Of a DNA stretch of 64,000 nucleotides, positions 55,850 to 64,000 are shown in pieces. Both the position numbers and the translations under genes were made by a program. Positions within the stretch are counted from its first letter, which is position 1; each line of letters starts with the position of its first letter. Under the pieces are notes generated by a model. The model searched no databases. It saw only the letters and a program-made list of their open reading frames with translations, and had not been told where the DNA came from. The stretch is from Cheiracanthium punctorium (lineage: Eukaryota; Arthropoda; Arachnida; Araneae; Cheiracanthiidae): contig JAWZYV010012519.1 of NCBI GenBank assembly GCA_038373885.1, positions 434,001 to 498,000 of the forward strand, in the 5' to 3' direction.

Positions 55850-57900
55850 TAAAGATTGGTATCATTTATGGCGATAAAGCCGAAATTTTTCCGGCAAAAG
55901 ACCTAGCTACTTCTACTTGGGCGATGGAAATGTTGCCACACATACGAAAAAAATAAAATGCAAAGCAGCTACAATACCTTTAAAATTCCGAGTATTTTAA
56001 AAGCAAAAGGTTTATGTACTACTTGTTACATATTCATTTATTTTCATTTTTCAAATAAAAGAAGTTTAGAAAGGACTTCAGTTTTTGTTTGATTATCGAA
56101 ATTAACAACTTAAACGTCAACAATGGATTCTGTTAGTAAGGTAACTGTAATTTTATAAACAGAATATGAAATTAATTATTTAATTTAAGTTAGCAAAGCT
56201 CAAGTGTATTGAGTGTAGTTTTCATTAATACAAACAAAAACCAGTTTGTTGTCAGACTATTGTTTTTTTACAAGTAAAGATCGTAAAAACCCAGTAGAGA
56301 AAGCACCCACTGATATCAAATTATTTAAAATCATTTTTAACAATTTATACCACGTGTTTATTATCATTATTATTATTATTTCAATTTCATGAAATTTCAG
56401 TACATGCTATGTGTAACTATTTTTCATCTTGTTTGGAAAAATCTGGCTTTCTTGTTTGGAAAAGTTTAGTAAAATGATAATTCAGTAAAAAATTACAAAT
56501 ATTCGACTCATATGCGATTTAAAACACCAATGTATCAGAAATCAAATCTTGTTTGTATCAAGGTAGTCTGCCAATATCAATTGAATTTTTTTTTAGGTGG
56601 AGAAGTTGAGTATCAATATTTGACATTATTTCCCATAAGTAACAAAAAATCACTGCATACTTTAAAAAAAGCGCTGCATTTAGTTCTTGAAAAAGAATAT
56701 GAATTATTATAAGCGAGGTTCTGCAATCCATTGCAATACGATATCAAACAACAGACCTAATTATAAATGGTTTGTCCTATCGCCCAAGGTAAAAGGAGAT
56801 TTACTCGTAGTCCTTAACAGCTTTCTGTCAAAACCTTAATGATTTTAACAATTAGAAATCGTTATAAATCAAGTATAGCTGTGAAAAATGAAACAACCAG
56901 CAGCTCTGTATCATTATCTTTCGTTACTGGTGTAGCAATTGCGAGCTAGGATTGATGAATAGATTCATTTCATCGTTTAGAACTGCTAAGATCAAGAAAT
57001 CTAGACGTTTCAAGATCTAGGTGTGACTACGACTCCAATGAACTTTTTCAGAATCGTTATTACTTTCATTGTCAAGTTAAGGAAAATGAGAGAGAAAGAT
57101 AAGCGTTAACTCATTTGTTTTATTCAAGTTAGGATACATAATTTTCTCAAACTCCCAGTTTGAAGATTTCGTTCCCTAGAGTATTTTCAAAATTAGATAG
57201 TTTGACCACATTAAAATTTATATACGTTAGTTTATTCCGAGATTTATTAAAAAATTTCTATTTTCTAGTGACAAACATGTCTATTCCTATGAGATCTCTT
57301 CAAATTCATCTAGCAGTTAAGAGTGCTGAAACCTATAAATGAAAAAGTACTTGTAATAGAATTAATTAACTTGTGCGCCCTGTGCGTCTGTTTGGTGCAA
57401 TTCTTTTCTTTCTTTTTTGAAGAAGTTTCCTTTCTTCTTTATTCTGCCGCTTTTGTATTTTATACATTATTCCAATCAACTTACAACTTGAAAGATTTAT
57501 CAGTTGTTTCTCCTATTTGAAGAATGCGAGTAGACAAAATATTTTCTTGCAGATCTTCGAGGAGAAACTGTCCCTCACTTACGCATCACATAGAAAAAAT
57601 AGTCAAAAAGCTGCCGCTATAGTCCGCTCCTAAGGATTACAGACTCTAGTAAAATATATATAATTTAGAAAGATACCAAATTATTCAAACACCAATTGCT
57701 AACATGTATGCTAAACCATTTGAAACTAAGTTTGTGGAAATATTTAGGTAAAATAACAATTTGTACTTCAATTATATAACAAAATTGAAATGTTAGGTGT
57801 CTCAAAAGTTTATGAAGATATTTTAACAAAACATTGTTACCGGTTAAAATATTCTGAATAGTTTAAATTCCTTCTATTCTTCAGTATGACAATGTATACA
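55850..57900. other. Noncoding stretch
   Basis: Contains an ATT microsatellite near 56362-56382. No gene or mobile element recognised; short ORFs here look random. Confidence 0.5.
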
Positions 57901-57904
57901 TGTT

Positions 57905-58690
57905 TCCCCCCCCCCTTCCTAAGTTGTCCAAGAGCTCTCTCAATGGCTATCCTCGGGGCATTCACAAAATAAATTTTTTCTCCAATCTCACAAACCTTCC
58001 GAGATACTATGCCCTACAAATTCTCAATAGATTTTAGATTGGGGATCGAGATAGAAACATTATACTTTTATATCCATTTCATTCCAATTCTCTATATTTT
58101 CCGGAAATAAAATAAAGCGACTTTTTAGCGTTTCTATGTATTTAGAAAAATTCCATCGACAATGTATAAAGGCCAAACCCACTTGACCGTTAAAACAGAA
58201 AGACTACAGATCCACTGCCGCTTTGAATGCACAGAATTTTTTTCTTAAATCTTGCCTATAGCTTTTTTTCCCATCAAATCTAGTGTGGTTCCATTTTCTG
58301 CATCAGTGAAATAGACAACTATCCATTTATCACCTACAGATATATGGTTACGAGTCAGTTGTAAGCTTTTACTAATGTAAAGCTTTGAGAAAGGTAATGT
58401 GCCATTTTTTACATGGATGATATAACTAGTTTCTGTAATTCCTCTGTGAACAGCGTTCTTGAAGATGTGCAACCAAGTAATTTCTCGATATTGTCTGACT
58501 TAAAGCCACTGTTTTTGCCGTACATTTTGCCTTACTGTCGATGTTCTTCAACATTGCCACAAATACAGTACTGGCCTCCGAATATAAATTTCAGGAAGAG
58601 ATCCATCCTTATGAATACATTTTGTGAGTTAAAATTGAATAAGACTTTCGTAAAAATGATAGTTAAAGTTGTTAAGTTGCGAAAAGTCCG
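57905..58690 (-). pseudogene. Decayed Tc1/mariner transposase
   Basis: Minus-strand frames read VYFTDAENGTTLDL (matching the first catalytic block, V-F-(S/T)-D-E-(K)-F), and further on PNLKSIENL followed by a stop and GIVSRKVCEIGEKIYFVNA, which matches PDLNPIENLWG and the following helix with the Asp replaced and Trp turned to a stop. The QDN block is not readable. It is a different and much older lineage than the element at 54333. Confidence 0.7.
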
Positions 58691-58709
58691 GCAGTCGTCT
58701 AGTCGCTAA

Positions 58710-58830
58710 GCTCCGTTCCCATAAGAACACGGAATCTGAAGCAGCACCGGCTTGACCAGTGCTTGGGATTGTCTAAATCTCCCTAGTCTGAACTGCTGCG
58801 GAACCGTGTGCGATAATGGGAGCCGGTGCA
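58710..58830. repeat. Imperfect inverted repeat
   Basis: 'gcaccggct' near 58743 pairs with 'agccggtgc' near 58820, and 'ttcccata...acacgg' pairs with 'ccgtgtgcgataatggga'. A box A-like 'cgtctagtcgctaagc' at its left may mean a SINE origin. Confidence 0.4.
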
Positions 58831-58959
58831 CGTAAACTCTTTAACAATAAATAAACAATGAAAAACAGCACCCATCATTTGACGAGCCAAAACAATCTAA
58901 ATGAAACTTACACCCAACCATTATGCCCTTCAGCATACCAAAAACGGTTTATCTCATAG

Positions 58960-59860
58960 TCACACATATTTTTACAGATGGGTCTAAATATTCAAATGGG
59001 ATGGGATCTGCTTTTTGCGTAATACTGAAGAATAACGAAATCATATATGAATGGTCTGCACAACTTCACACTTTAAACACCATTTTTCAAGCTGAATTGG
59101 ATAGCAAATTAGAGAAGCACCAAAATAGTTGGATTCAAACACATTCAATTCGGTAACTGTACTTATAGAAAGTTTTTCAGCACTACAGGTTTTACAAGAC
59201 ACTAAAACTACAAACTTAAGCACAAGAAATACTAACTATTTACAATAGTTTTACGTCGCAAGTTAAAATTCTTTGAGTTAAAGCACACGAAGGATTTCTT
59301 GGGAACGAACTGGCGGACTGTTTAACAAACGAGGCAGCACTATCTTCGACTCCTCGCAACAAAATGAATTGCAAATTTTCTCTGTCGGCACTAAAACAGA
59401 CCTTAACACAAAACTCTCTTAATGACTCGCAACAGGGCTGGTATTTGAGAAAGCAGCACAAATAGATATACTTTTAAATTCTTCCCCTAAGTCTCAACTG
59501 ATATATGTCTTTCACACAGGAATCTATTTATATTTTTCACAAACCATGGTCCTTTCAATGAATATCTATACAAAATAGGCAGGGCTCCTTCCCAACTATG
59601 TGTTTTTAACAAAAAATCTAATTCTTTACACTCTGTGTTATCATGTCCTCTTACGACACGTAACCATTTAAAAAAATCTTTTTCCAATCTTTACCGGCCT
59701 GGACAAACTACATTCTGCATTTTCATAGTTTATGAAATAAGATAATAAAATGTTTATCCTTCCTTGAAAACGACCAATCATCTTTTCAGAATGCACAACT
59801 TTACTTATCTTCGCATTCGGATCCAGATTCTCAGATTTGATTTTGTTCTTACCTTGTATA
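58960..59860 (+). pseudogene. LINE RNase H and C-terminal region fragment
   Basis: Plus strand reads IFTDGSKYSNGMGSAFCV (RNase H first Asp), FQAELDS (Glu) and, after a frameshift, VKAHEGFLGNELADCLTNEA (the H...NE.AD block). This continues into a typical I/R1/Jockey-type tail, 'DHGPFNEYLYKIGRAPSQLC' and 'SCPLTTRNHLKKSF' in broken frames. It is degenerate, and the reverse transcriptase core is absent. The following few hundred bases to about 60400 could be its 3' UTR. Confidence 0.75.
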
Positions 59861-59864
59861 TATA

Positions 59865-62115
59865 TATATTCACATTTGTATAATCTCAATTTATCCCAGC
59901 ACAATACTTTACTCATTTTCTTAATTTATCCAAGTTATATGATACCTTTCCAATATTTGTTTTATTTTTTATTTACTTTTTTTTGTGTGTGTGTAAATCT
60001 TTGAGCTCAACCTTGCTGTTTAATAATTCAACAGCGCTTCTTGGGTTCGATTACTTTCACCGCTTTGGAATTTATATGATTAATTTTGTTCCAAAATATT
60101 TATATATACTGCAATTTTTTATAGCTAACTTTACAATTGGAGATTGGCAAGCAATGCTGTAAACACGTTTGGGTCGGCATCCAATCCTCCGCAGACCTTA
60201 GACCTTGGCTACAATGTCCTTCATGTTCAAATGATACCTGAGGAGATGAGAATCCAGGTGCTAGGTGTCTCATCTTGAATTGGTTCAAAATTAGGGGACC
60301 ACTGATAGGGACAACATTGGTCTGAATGCCCTCATAATGAAATGACCAACATCTGTGGCCCTCTTAGCGATCAAGCCCACAGTAGGCAGCAGACCCGGCA
60401 TTAGAAAGCGGAAAAAAAGTTACAAAAATAGGGGTATGGGGATCAGGACTTATGGCAAAGTGTGACATAGGGACGGTCAAAATCTACCAGAGTGTCACGT
60501 AATTTAAGGAAGCTCGAAGCTCCAAAATATGTTATGTGTAGATATTTCCAATTATTCTTATGACGAATTACAGAGGCATGCTAATCAGTAGCCTGCGATT
60601 TTAGTAGAATAAATAAAAAGTAGCAAAATAAAAGTATAGTCCACATAGGTTTGGCTTCTCGATAAAAACTTTTTATATAGAAAGCGAGAACTCTAAATAA
60701 GTTGCGTCAAATCTGACAAAACGCTCCTAGGTATATCAAGTATATTTTTAAAAGGAGAGTTGCTATTGTTCAAAAAGAGAGTGAAAGAAAAGCAACATTA
60801 TCGAACAGTTTCTCCTTTTCAAGACAGATAGCTCATAAATCCCAACCTATAGGCGTTCAGGCAAACATCTATCAAATTTAAATAATACTCCGCTTATAAG
60901 TAACAAAGGCCGAAATTGGCATTTTGATCAATAGTTTGCCTGCAGTATTCAAAACTGTTTGCAGATTGTGACTTTCAGATATATTTCGACTCACAGGGGC
61001 AGGGATCGATTAGGAAATCGCGAAATTTCTCACGATATCTCCCAATCGAATTATATATCACGCAGGAAATTCAGAAGACATGGTAATCATCTTTAAAAAT
61101 GCGTTGCGTGAGCTCAAGTCAGCAATGAGTGGAGATGATTATCGGAGAAAAAAAAAAAGAAGGAATTAAAGCAGTTTTTATTGGTATGCATAAGAATTGA
61201 GTGGAAAAATAGATTTCTGCAGTCTGTTTACTTGGATGTCTTGATTATGTGTCTGAATACATCGCGAAAACGCAGCATATTAAGAATATACAATAGAGAC
61301 TTTTCTCGATAAGTATTGTTAAGTAAACTGGAAATATCGTTACAGCAGCCATTGTTTAAACAAACATAAAACAAGCACGATCATTGATCACTGAGTTCAT
61401 TTCTTTGAATTTTTTAACAGATGGAAATCTGTGTGTTTAGAAGTGATATACGCATATAATGATATTAAGAGAACAGTTTTTTCAAGTATTCATTGTCATT
61501 TTATTATACGGTTCCTTCAGACATTTATTTTCGTGCTCTAAGTCCATTATTCTCTGTAAATGTTAATCTGGTAACAAAGACATTAGCAATTATTTTTGAT
61601 TAGTTATGATAACTTACTACAGATTACTCACGCTTAAAAGATTTTCCCTTCCTTAACAAAGAGAAGTTTTAATTTTCTTTTATCTTAAAAGAAAGAAAAG
61701 AAGGCAGTGTTGGTGGTGGTGGGGGAGGGAATAAAAGACAAATATGTTGCTAAAACCCCTTAAAAACCCTTCAAGTATCATGAATTTACCTTCCATGTAT
61801 ACATGGTACACATAACATTAATAGTCTCAAAGTTATGCGTAAAAAGCGATAACTGAGCTCAGAAAATATTCCTACCGTAAATAAAAGTTCTGGCTACTCT
61901 GGATGACAAAACGCAATATATTTTCAGCATTTGTCAATTGAAATAAGGAGAAAAAGCATTTTCCTTGAAAATGCATACAATTAAGAAGTAAACAAGGCCG
62001 TGATAGCCGATAGTAGATTTTAGTCAGGGTGGTAAGCACCTATCTTTAGGTAGGTCAATCTTATAAAGGTGGCTCTTCTGTAATTCCAGAACCAACGCAT
62101 ACAAATAAGCCGCAA
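59865..62115. other. Noncoding stretch
   Basis: Short TG run near 59982-59993, an isolated box B-like 'gggttcgattact' near 60042, and A-run near 61147-61158. No gene recognised. Confidence 0.5.
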
Positions 62116-62117
62116 TG

Positions 62118-62405
62118 AACTGCTAGGAGTGCAGTAACCAAGCGGTTGAGACGTGAGACTGGTACAAGTAAAAGTTTACGGGTTTGATCCTCGGCCTGCC
62201 ATTGGTGCTTGCGATGCGCATGTTCATCAAATTCGTGGTTTCGAAAGTCCTTTCGGCGATCGCTTGCAGTTCCTGAGGAGTGCCAATATTCAGAAGACCT
62301 CCTTGTTTTCTAATCAGACTTCAAATTGTTGTGGGAAAGACGCTCGTAACTCTAAACGACACATTCGATACTTGTCTTCTCCTGCCGCCATATTTACTTA
62401 GAGCA
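62118..62405 (+). mobile_element. tRNA-derived SINE, family 2, second copy
   Basis: Head 'gtaaccaagcggttgagacg' (box A-like) and GGGTTTGATCCTCGG (box B-like); body 'gtttcgaaagtcctttcggcg', 'tgccaatattcagaag' and 'taactctaaacgacacattc' in pieces matching 16971-17275. The anticodon region is degraded. Confidence 0.75.
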
Positions 62406-62700
62406 CTGAAAAATGTTAGTTAAATTTGGTCATTTGTTATGATTTACTGGACCCTTGCATTCTAATTTTTTGTATAGTCAAATACTCTTAATATTTCCAT
62501 TTTAAAAATATTATAAGAAAATAATGAAAGTGCAAGGAAATTTATTATAGAAAAAGAGATTTATCATATTGAATGTAAAAGAAAATATTTCAACATTCTG
62601 AGTGTCAAGACTAGACACATATATACGGAAGTTCATAATTTAAGTTTTTCTGTTCAGAGTGGTCAGACTGTTCAACAGACAAATTTGCAGGAAACTTTAA

Positions 62701-62737
62701 TGAGAACATGGGAGAGAGATTTGCTTCCATGTTCTCA
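62701..62737. repeat. Perfect 11-bp inverted repeat
   Basis: TGAGAACATGG and CCATGTTCTCA flank a 15-nt loop. Confidence 0.9.
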
Positions 62738-62739
62738 TG

Positions 62740-64000
62740 AAAAATATAGGCGTTATGGTCATGTCTATATTTCTATAACTTGTCTACCTGATGATATGGA
62801 CATATTTCTTGACGTGTGCTGTACGGGAACATCTGTTTTAGCACATAGTAGTGAGCTGCATTATATGAAACTTGAAAAAGTTACGATACATCTGTGAACT
62901 GATTTTGTTTCTGCTGCACTGAAGGCGTCTTTTCCGGCTAATTTTATACTTGGTTACTCTTGACGCTAACAGTAGATGACGTCTTAAATTATGCAATTTT
63001 ATGTTTTCTGCAATTTCAAAGTCAAATGTGTATGTACGTGAAAACTGAACCACATGTATCTTACCCTATTTCAGTATTTCTCATCAATATGTATTTGGTG
63101 ATATTACATCTTTGTGGTTCACTTTTTGGCAGAAGAAGTTTTTACGTTACGTTGAAAGTTTCAGGAAAAAGGCTTTTTTCGTTTAACTTTGAGAGACCCT
63201 TGGTCTTTGTGCCAAGAGTCAACCGTAAGTTCTTACGTCCAAACAGTCAGTTTGGAGGTAGTAGAACACAAAAAATTGCCAATGCCATGGTTCACTCTGA
63301 GCACAAAAAGTGTTGGAGCATGTGTTTTTTAAAATAATGGGCGATTTTCAACTCTTTTCTCTTAAAAGCCTAATTTTTGTAAGTATCAAATAAATTTACA
63401 TGAAGTGAATATCCTGAAAATTTCGACAAAATCAAAAATATCAACTATCAAAGCCTATTTGAGTCTGAAGAAACTGTCTCTTAAGGAAGTAAGGAAAGAC
63501 TACGTTTTAATACCTCCTTTAATGGCAATGAACTTGAGAATTATAATTTAATATGAAGTTTATAATTTATATATTTGTCATGGAAATGAAAAGAATCTTT
63601 GACGACTTTGTATAGCATAACAATAATTGAGTTAGTTATTTTGAAATACACTCGATAAAATACATTAAGATAAGTACCCTAACGTGAGATTTTATAACTG
63701 AAATGTTTTTTTAAAAAACAGAAAAAGCTAGGTTATTTAATTCATTTTTACTTATTACATTTCATGCTATATTAAAAAAAAATATCAGAAATGCAAAGCT
63801 GTAATTCATTTAAGTGGAAAATTTGAACGGCCTTACAGCACTTGTCAACATATTTACGCCATTTATTTTTACTGTTGTACAATTCTTTTTGTAATGTTAT
63901 AATATTATTAAGTTAAAACAATTTTACAACGAATTGTGAAAAATAAACAAATTTGAAAAAAAGCCTTGTAACTTTACTATGATTACTACTATTCATCAGG
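62740..64000. other. Noncoding stretch to the window end
   Basis: A 125-codon ORF at 62960-63337 is present but shows no domain, biased codon pattern or splice structure that would support a gene. Nothing else recognised. Confidence 0.5.

Noticed and set aside
62960..63337. 125-codon plus-strand ORF
   Set aside because: No domain, no splice context and a random-looking composition; ORFs of this length are expected by chance in 64 kb.
1..64000. A novel multi-gene defence or biosynthetic system
   Set aside because: Only one convincing host gene and one transposase are present; there is no gene cluster to form such a system.

Overview
This is a eukaryotic, AT-rich (roughly two-thirds A+T by eye), repeat-dominated window with sparse, intron-split coding sequence. 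The mixture of Tc1, hAT, pogo-like and piggyBac-like DNA transposons, tRNA-derived SINEs, LINE fragments, solo-LTR-like repeats and very long introns suggests an arthropod. I favour a chelicerate, probably a spider, because the Tc1 relic and repeat styles resemble those I associate with spider genomes; this is recognition, not computation. There is no bacterial, phage, CRISPR or operon content.

Coding content is small. One convincing host gene runs left to right from 34542 to 48071 in three coding exons (34542-34780, 40322-40406, 47967-48071). Splice sites and phases agree throughout, and it encodes a 142-residue two-helix membrane protein that I cannot assign to a named family. A second possible coding exon lies on the minus strand at 20366-20800, open for 144 codons, with a hydrophobic start and a faint resemblance to CCDC127-like proteins. 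A 28-codon membrane micro-ORF at 33811 is speculative. The only long intact ORF is the 345-residue DD34E transposase of a Tc1-like element (54333-55847).

Layout: 1-7195 is AT-rich noncoding DNA with a dispersed-repeat stretch near 3.2-3.8 kb. 7196-9032 holds a piggyBac-like element inside a dispersed repeat, followed by a SINE. 11-17 kb holds foldback MITEs, a local duplication, a second TTAA element and a tRNA-Met-like SINE. 19-22 kb holds direct repeats, the candidate minus-strand exon, hairpins and a tandem repeat. 22.4-24.9 kb is a Tc1 relic split by a hAT element that itself carries a SINE and a pogo-like element. 28-33.7 kb is a repeat field with a 914-bp solo-LTR-like copy, a foldback MITE, a SINE with a 16-bp target duplication and a 1.8-kb inverted repeat. 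34.5-48.4 kb is the host gene; its introns contain a second 914-bp LTR, a minisatellite, a 21-bp-arm palindrome, a pogo-like element, a SINE, an inverted copy of the 7-9 kb repeat and a hAT MITE next to the last acceptor. 48.4-64 kb holds an LTR candidate, a second foldback MITE, a LINE end, the intact Tc1 element, another Tc1 relic, a LINE RNase H region and a last SINE.

I see no gene system working together here. The most informative signals are: two LTR-like repeats that keep TATA-Inr spacing, one with perfect heat-shock elements antisense to the host gene; a piggyBac-like insertion whose empty paralogous site lies in the same window; a multi-level nested insertion; and a hAT MITE whose target duplication overlaps a probable branch point. 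All calls are from reading the sequence; no alignments or searches were run.
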